Shown one piece after another: positions 51,643-60,330 of a DNA stretch of 64,000 bases (its first letter is position 1; each line of letters begins with the position of its first letter). This DNA comes from Lycocorax pyrrhopterus obiensis (lineage: Eukaryota > Chordata > Aves > Passeriformes > Paradisaeidae). Position numbers and translations under genes: made by a program. The notes beneath the pieces are model-generated. The model ran no database searches. It was not told where the DNA came from and was given only the letters and a program-made list of their open reading frames with translations. Location of the stretch: contig JACSVZ010000001.1 of assembly GCA_014706295.1 (NCBI GenBank), forward strand, positions 85,000,237-85,064,236. The letters run 5' to 3'.

Positions 51643-54600
51643 TTTATTATGATATTGTATTCTTATCTGAATGGCACATAATTACAAAGAAACATTTACA
51701 ATATATTTTCAAGTATTAAGTTATGTCATTTCAAGGCTTTCACTTCAAAAAGCTACATTAATAATACACCATACAGATAGTACAGTCGGTTAGAGTTTCA
51801 AATAACTTCCTCCCCTCTATTTGGTTTAAATATGATTCAGTAGGCACTAGAAATGCCTGCAGCCACTGACTTTCTTGGGACTTGACCTTGCTCTTGTACC
51901 ACAATACATCATTTTGCATGTCAGAAAATCAGCTGCTCTCAGACACAGCCACAGGTCGTGTCACGACAGAGCATTGTGCAGGTTCACAGCAGAGGCCAGA
52001 AGAACTGTCCCTGACCCTGCCATTCAGCAGTGATTCGACAAGAGAGAATGCATATTTAAATTAACTTAAAAAACACTCCTACACTGCAGTAACCGTAAAA
52101 ATGCCACTGGAACATCCCATAATCACTACATTAGTGTTTGTCTTTCTCTCAAGCACGTTAAACTGCAAAATAAAGCACGTTCATGAAGTCTGAGCTAGGC
52201 AGGTTGGGATTAGGTTGAATCTAAATCATTTCCGTTTTGCGTATCAGTCAGTGCAGACCCTGGTGGTTAACTCTGACTCCTGTGCACTGGTATAACCCAT
52301 CAGTTACAGCAGAGTTACCCAAGTTAAGACTGAAACTGAACAGCTCTGTTGATGCCACCACAGAGGTGTAAGGTCACACATATCCCACTAAGTCTCTTTT
52401 GCGCTGGCAATATCCCCTGAACAGATGGAATTCTGCATACAGTGGAGTAAAACCTGTTTGATATAGAATATTGTCTTTTAAAAAAAAATCACTTTGGATA
52501 ACAGTAAATAATCCCAGCATTCAACTTTTTTTTTTTAACCAAAGACAGCAAAAGCCCTGTTACCTCTTTATTCTCATTTCTTATACTACCTTTTAAAATA
52601 AAGCAGGAAATGTGGCCAGCAGCTGGTCCCGTCTCTTCTGCCCCAACACAGCTGAATCCACTTTAGCATAAAGAAAAACAAGGATGCTAAATACACATAT
52701 ACTTTATCACACAGTGATGTTTCACAAAGAAAAATCAAACTCATGATGAACACATGACAGGGTCTAGCACCAATAAAGAAAATGACTGGAAGAAAATGTT
52801 TTCACCTACTTAGCCTTAAACACAAAATTTAAGGCTTTAAGAAACAAGACTTCAGAAACACTAAATAGCATCTTCTTTTTTTAAGAATAAATGAAACTGT
52901 TTTAGAAAGTATTCTTTGTGAAACCTCACTTTACATATTATCATTTTCACAATCCTTCTTCCCCCAACTGACATACATTTAAACAACTGAAACATTATAA
53001 TACAACTGAAAAAAGAACCCACTCATCTTTTGTGATAGGGAGAAACACTGACTAGTACAAGAAAACACACACTATTTGTTTGTAAAACTATTTTTCCTCC
53101 TATCTCAGGAGCAATTATGGAGCATTTTTCAAATCATTAGCCTCAAGATACATATTTGCTCATCTCCAAACTGTGCTTAATTATATCAGGTTATAGATTT
53201 CTGGATACTCCAAGAGGCTAAATTAAGAACTCTACAACAGAATTAAGCACATGCGTATACATGCAATATTTTTAAAATTTAAAGCTACTCTGAAGTAACA
53301 TAGGAATTTCAGTGTGCATGGGCACAGAGATTTGCTTATGGGAAGGTAAAGTAATGAGTTACTTCGATGTACTGATTCTTCAAACCTAATTCTCGTTAGA
53401 GGTCCATGCAAGAGTGACTCCTCTATGTGAGGATTCCTCTGTAGAGATTTAACCAGTGCTCAGGTTTTGTTTCATCAGGTCGAACTGCATCGTGAATTAG
53501 AGCAAGCTAGACAAGGGCTTTTGAAAGGTACTGTGCATCCCTAACACTACACAGCATTTTAAACCGACAGGTCACAAATTCCGTTTTTTCATTCAAAAAG
53601 CAATTTACTTAAGACTTTTGGGACAGTCCCCTGTAATAAAAGGCTGTAAATGTCACGTCCCCCTTATTAGCATACTTTCCCTTTTCAGCTCATCAGATAC
53701 GTGGTTTAATAGGAAATTTCTATTTCAAATGGCATGAGCATTTTTTTTTAAATCAAAACGTATCTCCAGCATTGGCTGCTATGTAGCTACTATGTAGCCA
53801 ATGTATTTGTTTCAAAACGAAAAGAGGAAAACAGCTAATGAGAATGATGTGATTGTAAGCTTTACTATTAGTTGTCATCCAGAGCTAGAAACATTTTGGC
53901 AGAGTAGGCCAAGGACCAGAGAAATCATTTTCTGAACCAGTCATTACAACAGACTGGGATAAGCAAAGCAAGCTGTCTGATACCACATTATGGGAATATA
54001 TTGATCCTTACCAGGTTGCGAGGTGGAAAACGACTGTTCTTTAACCCCTACACAACGGAGCCTGGCAGGGCAACCACCTAAAAGAGAAACTGTCAGAGAG
54101 GTTTTAATAGTAATGTATAACTGAGATGCAGTACAATTTTATATGCATGCTTTCTTTTGCCGATCATTACTATTTTCTTAAGTCTGTCCAGTGACGATGT
54201 CATAATGGAGTTTTTGTTTGGTTTTCTAAGCAAGCATTTTCGGCTCCTCAGGATAAGCAGGCTAGACATTATCTGACTCAAGACCGGGTAGTCAGCATTA
54301 TCTTTACTGCGAAGTGGAGCCGAGCACACCTTCATGCATCAGGTCGGCATGATCTTTTCACCCAAGTGCTGCGAACGGGCTCTGGTGGCACCTCCGCGTG
54401 TGCACCACGCGCCTGTCAGTCTGCACGACCACTGTCGCACTGCTGCACACAGCTCTGCGCGACTCCCATCGCCAAACAGGCTCACACCACTACCGTCCAC
54501 ACGCCAGATTTACAGGACCTTGAACCAAGGCCACCGTCTGGCTCCCAACGTGCCGTTCGAGAGAATTTTTTTGTTAACCCTGGCCACTTAAGTAGGCGCC

Positions 54601-54747
54601 AGGTTCCCCTCCTTTGCATCTCCCCCAATACCACCCCATCACCACTGTATGGATTCTTTTCCTCCGCACCATCGCCTGCTTCCTCCGCCGCGACGCGAGG
54701 CCCTTAGGGGTGAGAACCCCACGAGTACTTGCAGCAGGTACTTGACC
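51643..54747 (-). other. CREBZF: Presumed CREBZF 3' UTR / downstream region
   Basis: No other gene is seen between 51.6 kb and the CREBZF stop. Minus-strand AATAAA signals occur at 52572-52567 and 51648-51643, either of which could end the transcript. At 54077-54012 there is an exon-like segment with good splice sites. The assignment as UTR rests on position and on my recollection that mammalian CREBZF has a long, partly spliced 3' UTR. Confidence 0.4.
54012..54077 (-). other. CREBZF: Candidate downstream exon of CREBZF (66 nt)
   Basis: On the minus strand a pyrimidine-rich acceptor (tttctcttttag) precedes 54077 and a strong donor (CTG|GTAAGG) follows 54012. If spliced from a donor at the end of the coding exon (AAAAT|GTAGGG, exon side ending 54752), the frame reads Met-Trp-Leu-Pro-Cys-Gln and stops after about 12 codons. 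Human CREBZF also has, as I recall, alternative splicing at this point. It may simply be a non-coding 3' exon. Confidence 0.45.
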
Positions 54748-55680
54748 CTACATTTTGAAGGAGGCCGCTGCCCGCCGAGCGCAGATGGAGCAGAACTCCA
54801 CCGACACCTGATCCCGGTCCACGTGCAGGCAGATCCCGCCGGGGGCCGCCCACTCCTCCTCCGTCTCAGTCACCACCGCCGCCTCCTCCAGGCCGCGGGG
54901 CCGGGAGCTGGGCAGGGCGTAGTCGTGGTCGCTGCTCTCGCCGGCGGGCTGGAGGTGCTGGTGCTGGCGGCGGGGGCTGCCCGTGTCCCTGAAGAGGCTG
55001 GTGCTGAGCTGCAGCCCTCCGGCGCGGGTCCCGGCCAGGCGGCTCAGGAGCTGCCCCAGCGCGCTCTGGTTCGCCAGCACAGCCCGCAGGTAGCTGCTCT
55101 CCCGCTCCAGCTCTCGCAGGCGGCGGCTCAGGCCGCGGTTGCGATCCCGCAGCTGCCGGTTCTCGGCAGCCAGGCCCTGCAGGCGGCTCTCCAGCCCCAG
55201 CACATACTGCTTCTTCTTCAGCCGGTTCAACCGCGCCGCCGCCGCCGCCTTCAGCCGACTCCCGGCCCCGCCGCTCCTCCGCCCGGGCGCCGCCGGCCGC
55301 GGGCCCTGGTCCGGCGCGGGCAGCGGCTCCGGGTCCCCACAGAAGCAGCCGCTCAGCTCCGCGTCCAGGTCCCAGTCCGGCCGGGCCGCCTCCAGCAGGT
55401 CTCCCAGCTCCAGGCCCGGGAACCAGTCCTCTTGCTCCCACACCTCCAGCGGGCTGCCGGGCGCCTCGGCCTCCTTCTCCTGCCGCCGCGGCTCCGAGGC
55501 GCCCGGGGGCTCCCGCCGCGGCGGCGGCTGCGGTTTGGGCCGCGCGAGGCCCGGGTCCCCTTCCCCGCCGCCATCCCGCCCTCTCGGCGCCTGTCCCGCT
55601 CCGGCCAGCGGCCAGACGGCGTCCGAGGGGCTGGCCCCGCCGGCCGAGGCCGCCAGCAGCTGCGTGAGGCTGTGGCGCAT
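54748..55680 (-). CDS. CREBZF: CREBZF (Zhangfei), bZIP transcription co-regulator
   Basis: Nuclear bZIP-family protein that binds HCF-1 and heterodimerises with other CREB/ATF proteins, often repressing them. It has 310 residues (human about 354). The start [12 protein letters not shown] matches the human MRHSLTKLLAAS, so ATG at 55680 was chosen over the open frame upstream. An acidic leucine motif GLELGDLL lies at 89-96, the bZIP region at 144-212, and perfect leucine heptads at 163, 170, 177, 184, 191 and 198. The invariant Asn of the basic region is Ala145, which fits reports that this protein does not bind DNA by itself. The HCF-1 binding motif DHDY is at 251-254, and the conserved tail has [18 protein letters not shown]. 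The reading frame ends FKM-TAG. It is very GC-rich, with long shadow frames on both strands. It is convergent with TMEM126A and upstream of it stands an LTR. Confidence 0.95.
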   Translation of the reverse strand: MRHSLTQLLAASAGGASPSDAVWPLAGAGQAPRGRDGGGEGDPGLARPKPQPPPRREPPGASEPRRQEKEAEAPGSPLEVWEQEDWFPGLELGDLLEAARPDWDLDAELSGCFCGDPEPLPAPDQGPRPAAPGRRSGGAGSRLKAAAAARLNRLKKKQYVLGLESRLQGLAAENRQLRDRNRGLSRRLRELERESSYLRAVLANQSALGQLLSRLAGTRAGGLQLSTSLFRDTGSPRRQHQHLQPAGESSDHDYALPSSRPRGLEEAAVVTETEEEWAAPGGICLHVDRDQVSVEFCSICARRAAASFKM

Positions 55681-55870
55681 GGCGGGAGCGGCAGAAGGGC
55701 CCGGCGGCACGGCACGGCACGGCACGGAGCCTGAGCGGAGCGGGCGGCGCGAGGCTGCGGCCCGGCGCTCCCGCCGCGGGGCCTGTCGGGAAGCGGCGCG
55801 GGGCAGGGGGCGGGGGGGGTGGAAGCGCCTCGCGACTGCGCCCGCGCGCGGGAAAGCGGCGTCTGGGAAT
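54750..55870 (-). promoter_or_regulatory. CREBZF: CpG island over CREBZF coding exon and promoter
   Basis: The whole coding exon and about 200 bp upstream are CpG-dense, then composition drops abruptly near 55.9 kb. A G-run cluster on the plus strand at 55801-55822 could form a quadruplex just upstream of or within the 5' UTR. Transcription probably starts between about 55.7 and 55.9 kb; no TATA box is evident. Confidence 0.7.
55706..55725. repeat. CREBZF: (GGCAC)4 tandem repeat in CREBZF 5' UTR
   Basis: Four perfect GGCAC units are followed by a partial fifth, 26-45 bases upstream of the CREBZF start codon. On the transcribed strand the unit is GTGCC. Confidence 0.9.
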
Positions 55871-56036
55871 GTGGGAAGGGGGGGAGCTGTTACCGAATGT
55901 GGGATATGGAAAAATGTTCTTGGGAGAGGATGTTCTTTGACGTTTGATCTTTGTGTGTTTTCAAGCGTAATCAACGAGAAGGGATATTTAATCCGTGAAA
56001 CAGAGAGCAGCCAGCAAGCTCTAAGGGATCTCCAGG

Positions 56037-56600
56037 TGTTAGAGAGACAAATTAATGGCCAGTAGAATTGCCTTGTTAAGGTTTAGGGTTCAACACGTTT
56101 CAATGATCTCAGACCTAGGGGGAGGTTGACATAGCTTGGGAAGAAGGATGTACCACTGATAGTGGACACAAAGAATGCAGAATTTACAGGCCACAAGGAC
56201 ATCTGGCAGAACTCCCAAGATAAGGAAGAAACTAATAAACCCAACTCGGCAACTGTGCTAAATCAGCTCTGACTGGGTAAAATATAATTCCAGCAGGGGG
56301 AGATCCCAACCACCAACTCACAGACCACCGACCCCAAAAAAGAGAAAGATTGAGCATGCAGACTAATTAGCATGAAAGGCGAGAGAATCGTTAACCAATA
56401 GAATACTAATTAATAAGAGAACTAGGTAACTTGTAGCTTGTAACACCAATTCCCTTGTTTACTAAAATGTATAAAGAGTAAAATGTTTTGACAGCTGGTA
56501 TGTTTGATTTGTGGAATACCACCGAGCACGCAGGCTTGTGCAACTCTGAAATAAATAATCAATGTCTCTCCCGCGTGTGTAATTATTGGCTTGTTGCACA
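56037..56600 (+). mobile_element. Solo LTR of an endogenous retrovirus with 5-bp target-site duplication
   Basis: It runs from tgttagagag to gttgcaca, giving TG...CA ends, and is flanked on both sides by CCAGG (56032-56036 and 56601-56605). Inside are a TATAAA box at 56470-56475 and an AATAAA signal at 56550-56555, 75 bases apart, as expected for U3-R-U5. It is 564 bp long, with no primer-binding site or retroviral genes beside it, so it is a solo LTR. It points away from CREBZF, whose start codon lies 357 bp to the left. A 5-bp duplication suits some retroviral classes (ERVL, some class I) better than class II; the family is not named here. Confidence 0.82.
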
Positions 56601-56631
56601 CCAGGTAACAAATACGATTTTTGTGGACAGC

Positions 56632-56805
56632 AAGGTGACAGGTGTGCGAGGGAAGGGGGTATGAGGGGAGACGTGTGTGGGTGGGGTGATGAGAGATGTG
56701 TGGGAAATTTGGGTGTACAGGAGGGGTGGGTGTGTGTGATGGCAGGGGGTAAAGGAGGGAATGGGGCCGGTGACAGGGGTATGTGTGAGGGAGTAGGGGT
56801 GAAAA
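56632..56805 (+). repeat. G/GT-rich degenerate repeat region
   Basis: An irregular mix of GGG runs and GTGTG stretches directly follows the LTR, with many gaggggt/gtgtgg-like units but no exact period. Potential G-quadruplex runs are on the plus strand. The open frames across it on both strands are composition artefacts. Confidence 0.7.
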
Positions 56806-57387
56806 TCTCTCACATAAAGACATTGCCAAGGGGTGGGAAGGGGGCTGTCCCTGAGGAGTGCAGAATTTGGGGTCTTTCCCACCAGACCCCGTGGCTGGGG
56901 CTGGGCCAGAGGCTTGTGGGGCTGTTCTGTGGCACAGCGAGTGGGTGTCCCGTGCCCAGATTTAGAGTATTTAGGCACCTGGTTCCAGGGTCTCTTGCAG
57001 TGACCAGAGGGATACGGGTGCTCTTCGTTGCCTGTGGACTAATTCCAACAGAACAGCCGGCTCTGTTCCTTCCTTAGACCAAGGGTGTAGTGTGTTACGT
57101 TAATCAGTTGGCATTTACACTGTAGCTGCCAGCATTGAGATTAACTAAATGTGCACATGGGGTGAACACCTCAGAGCGCGGAAGTATGGTTAAAAAGTAG
57201 GAGAATGTGGTCCATAAAACACACGTGGAATGACACTTGTAGGAGCCAGGATCAGAAGAAATGCTGTGGTTCATCACGCAGCAGGTAGCAGAGCAATACT
57301 TCTCACCTGGCTTTGCACAGGTTCAAGGACAGTCCAGAGAAGTTCAGAAGACAAGGCTGCTGGCAGCTGCTGCTTATGTAGAGTCCG

Positions 57388-57562
57388 AATCAGAGAATGG
57401 TTTGGGTTGAAAGGGACCGTAAAAATCACCTAGTTCCAACCCCCCTGCCTTGAGCTGGTAAACCTTTCACTAGACCAGGTTGCTCAGAGCCCCATCAGCC
57501 TCACACTGAACACTTCCAGGGGTGGGGGGCATCCACAGCTCCTCTGGGAAACCTGTGCGAGA
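57388..57562 (-). mobile_element. CR1 LINE 3' fragment, antisense
   Basis: 'aatcagagaatggtttgggt' is followed by 'tgaaagggaccgtaaaaatc', 'ccaacccccctgcc' and 'aacacttccaggggtgggg', the reversed 3' end of CR1. Truncated. Confidence 0.88.
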
Positions 57563-57846
57563 GCCAGAAACCACATCTGGTTAAGCCAGTCCTTGAGATG
57601 AACTGGTCACTGGCCTCCAGACCTGCTGCTTCCAGTCATTTCTGTAAATGAGCTCAACAGATACCAAGTTTGGTACCATGCTGTGGCTTGTAGATACTCA
57701 GAACCAAGAGATACTTAATCCATTATCTAAATTCTGGAGTTATCCCAAGGCATACACATGTGGCAAAGAACCTGGGGTACTCTGGAGGCAGCTGCCTACA
57801 GCCCAGGTGGGTAATGCTGTTTGGCCCATCATGGTGGTTGTTTTGT

Positions 57847-57893
57847 TGGTTGGTTTTTTTTTGTTTTGTTTTTTTTTTTTTTTTTTTTTTTTG
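57847..57893. repeat. Poly(T) tract with few interruptions
   Basis: Nearly 45 bases of T are broken by a few G. It could be the poly(A) tail of a retrocopy on the minus strand, but no retrocopy body is recognisable beside it. Confidence 0.85.
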
Positions 57894-58685
57894 TTGGAGA
57901 CTTAAACAGCAGGAGGTGAAACTCAGCATCAAAAAATTTCCTTCTTGCCTAGGAGACAGGCAAGAGAGAGTGGAAGGTCTCTGTATCCCACAGTGCTGGC
58001 AGGAGATTTTTTCTTTTTGTCAAAAACTGCCAGATGTTCACAAAATGGAAGAGTGTATCACTAATATTTCTCTGCAGAAAACAACTAAAACCAGGAAAAA
58101 AACCTTGGTGGAACATCCAGAACATCATACTGTTCCAAAGATTATTGAAATCACCCAAAAGACTTGACAATTTACTCTGAGCTGAATGGGGATATAAATA
58201 ATGCTATGGCCTTAAATAAGGTTTAAATGACTGCAGAAATCTGTAAGACTACTAGAAAACTATAAACAGTAATTTGCTTGAGCATCAGTTGTTGTATGAT
58301 ACTATTGGATTGCCTGTTAAGTTCCTGAATTTAGAGAATTGCTGAGACATTGCAAGGTAGGATTTCTTTCTTGGAGCCTCAGAGCCTCTTAATGTGCCCA
58401 GCCTCTGTTGAACTTCAAAGCAGAATCAAATACAAAAGGCTGAGGGTTTGAGCTTTTGGCCATCTTGAAAAATAAAGTGGTTTTAACAATAAGAAAATGA
58501 AAACCTACGATTCAGCAGAGGTTAGCACTAAATAAATCAAATTCATATTTTATGTTTTCCACCCTAATCATTCATGTCAGAGGTTTGACTGGTTCAATGA
58601 TTCATGTTCAGATTTAAGAGTGTAGTGATTTACTTTCATGAAAGTGTAATGACAAAAAGGCTACAGAACTGTCCTTGGAGTAGGG

Positions 58686-58691
58686 TTTAAT
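58686..58691 (-). terminator. CCDC89: Candidate CCDC89 poly(A) signal (ATTAAA)
   Basis: On the minus strand ATTAAA lies about 100 bases after the CCDC89 stop codon. It is the nearest signal seen. A later one cannot be excluded. Confidence 0.35.
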
Positions 58692-58792
58692 CTGGCCAGG
58701 GCAGTTTAAAGAAAGGATGATCCCACGGAAAGGAATAAAATGCAGTGGTGTGTTACCACAGAGGCACTTGTTGTGAGGGGAACAAACTGCAG

Positions 58793-59830
58793 TTACAAAA
58801 CAAAGTGACGGAGTTTGACATTCAGAGCTCTCTCTTTAGTCAGCAAATCCATACTGTGCTTTCTGTAAGCATCGAACCGCAGCAAGAGTTCACTGTACGC
58901 CTGCTTGCTGCTTTCTAGCTGTCTTTGGAGCTCTTGAACCTTCAGATCTTTGTCAGCTGCTGCTGCCTCTTTTTTGAGGCGCCTTCCTGCTCTCTTCATG
59001 GCTTCTTCCACAGTCTCCAGCTTCTCCTCCAGCTTCTGAATCTCCTGTTCTTTATCTTGCAGAGCTTTGCCCCTCTCCATAGCCAGGTTCAGTAGCTGCT
59101 CTTTCTCTTCATGTGCCCTCTCCAGCTTGGCTTGCAGCTCACTGCCCTGAGCCCTCTGCTGACTTTCTGCCTGCTCAGCCCTTGCAGCAGCTTGTTGGTG
59201 CCTCTCCTGTAGGAGTTGCAGCTGCTTCTTCAGTGAATCCACCTCCCGGGCATAGGCACCTGCTTGCTGGCTCTGAGCTTCCAGCAGCTCCTTCTCTCGC
59301 TCCTGGGCTTTGTGACTCTCATAAACGTATTTCTCCTGCAAGGAGCATAACTGCTGTGAGAGCTTCCTGGCCTGGGCAGCCAGCTGGAGCACTTCAGCTT
59401 CCTTCTCCCTCACAGCCTGGCTGAAGAGTGCTTCCCTGTCCTGCCGCAGGCGCTTGTTCTCCTCCCACAGCTGCATGTGCCGTTTCTTGTGTTCATTTTT
59501 GAACTGGATCATCTTTTCATGGTTTTTGGCCAGATCCATGAAGCGCTCCTCCAAATACTGAATACGCTGGGTCTGGGTTTTAATTTTCACAGCATCTTCT
59601 GCTCTCAGTTTCTCCAGCTCCATGTTGAGCTGCTCCAGGTCTCTGCAGGGTTCTTGTGTGTCATCCTCTTTCTTCTTCAGCATAGAGATAAGATGATGAT
59701 GCTGTTCTAGGTGTGAAAGCAGCAGCGCCTCCTCACTCTTCTCCTTAGAGCTCTCGCAGAGTTCCTCCAGGCCTTTTGTCAGATCTTCCATGTCTTTGCC
59801 TGTCTCTGGATGACCTGTGGAGTTGGCCAT
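58793..59830 (-). CDS. CCDC89: CCDC89, coiled-coil protein (HEY1-interacting BOIP)
   Basis: A cytoplasmic/nuclear coiled-coil protein reported in mouse to bind the Notch target HEY1; its function is poorly known. It is a single uninterrupted frame of 345 residues and TAA, against about 374 in the intronless human coding sequence. Nearly the whole protein from about residue 15 is heptad-rich coiled coil with no other domain. Conserved blocks that I recognise are LEERFMDLAKNHEKMI-FKNEHK, REKELLEAQSQQA, QEIQKLEEKLE and the C-terminal KHSMDLLTKERALN-KLRH. I chose ATG at 59830 (MANSTGHPETG, with G at -3 and +4); the frame stays open 16 codons further but only from a TTG. It is on the same strand as CREBZF, 3.1 kb upstream of it, as in human. 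Confidence 0.93.
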   Translation of the reverse strand: MANSTGHPETGKDMEDLTKGLEELCESSKEKSEEALLLSHLEQHHHLISMLKKKEDDTQEPCRDLEQLNMELEKLRAEDAVKIKTQTQRIQYLEERFMDLAKNHEKMIQFKNEHKKRHMQLWEENKRLRQDREALFSQAVREKEAEVLQLAAQARKLSQQLCSLQEKYVYESHKAQEREKELLEAQSQQAGAYAREVDSLKKQLQLLQERHQQAAARAEQAESQQRAQGSELQAKLERAHEEKEQLLNLAMERGKALQDKEQEIQKLEEKLETVEEAMKRAGRRLKKEAAAADKDLKVQELQRQLESSKQAYSELLLRFDAYRKHSMDLLTKERALNVKLRHFVL

Positions 59831-60330
59831 CCCTGCTCCTGTCTCCTGAGCTGTGGAGCCCGTCTCATGCAAAGACAAGACAAAATTGTATAGTGGCTGC
59901 TTCTGTTAGTGACACTCAGCATAATTAAACAGTGCCCAGTGGTTGTGTGGCCAACACTGCTGCCATAAGCTGGAAGTCCAGAGAAACTGATGTGGGTGAA
60001 CAGGACCTCCCAAAACCAATGTCAGCCAGCAACCTCACAGGCCTGCTGCCCTCCCCCTCCTCTGGTTCAGAGTCAGGCAGACTGAGACTCAAGGATGCCA
60101 GACTCCATGAGCAAAAGCAAAGAATGTGGGCTTAGTATTTATGCAAGCCTATTCAATTGCTGATGACTAGCTTTGCTAATTGTTCGTTCTCAAGGCACTG
60201 CTGTTGTAGCTACAAGAACTACTATTATATTTAGATAAAAAACTTGTAAGTGATAAAGCTGTAAATAATTCCTTACGCAATCCTTTTCCTCTGCCTTTTT
60301 TTTCTCCTACAGCTCCGTATTGTAACTGAA
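59831..60330 (-). promoter_or_regulatory. CCDC89: Upstream region of CCDC89
   Basis: No CpG island is present before CCDC89, in contrast to CREBZF and TMEM126A. That fits a tissue-restricted gene (testis, by analogy with mammals). A non-coding first exon could lie here, but I cannot place its splice sites with confidence. Confidence 0.3.

Larger units (their letters stand above)
56806..58685. other. Region between the LTR and CCDC89, no gene recognised
   Basis: About 1.9 kb with one CR1 fragment (57.4-57.6 kb) and a long T tract (57.85-57.89 kb). A plus-strand frame near 57.8-58.2 kb runs through the T tract and matches nothing known. The right edge may include the CCDC89 3' UTR. Confidence 0.6.

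Noticed and set aside
54649..56065. 361- and 308-codon plus-strand frames and a 284-codon minus-strand frame
   Set aside because: They are shadow frames of the GC-rich CREBZF exon; only the frame with the bZIP domain and the DHDY motif is real.
56583..57077. Open frames of 131-163 codons on both strands
   Set aside because: They cross the LTR end and the G/GT-rich region; composition explains them and no homology is recognised.
57648..58170. Frames running through the poly(T) tract
   Set aside because: Runs of Phe or Lys come from the homopolymer and the flanking residues match nothing known.
59831..59878. Sixteen extra codons before the CCDC89 ATG
   Set aside because: The extended frame would begin with TTG, and the first ATG at 59830 has a good context.
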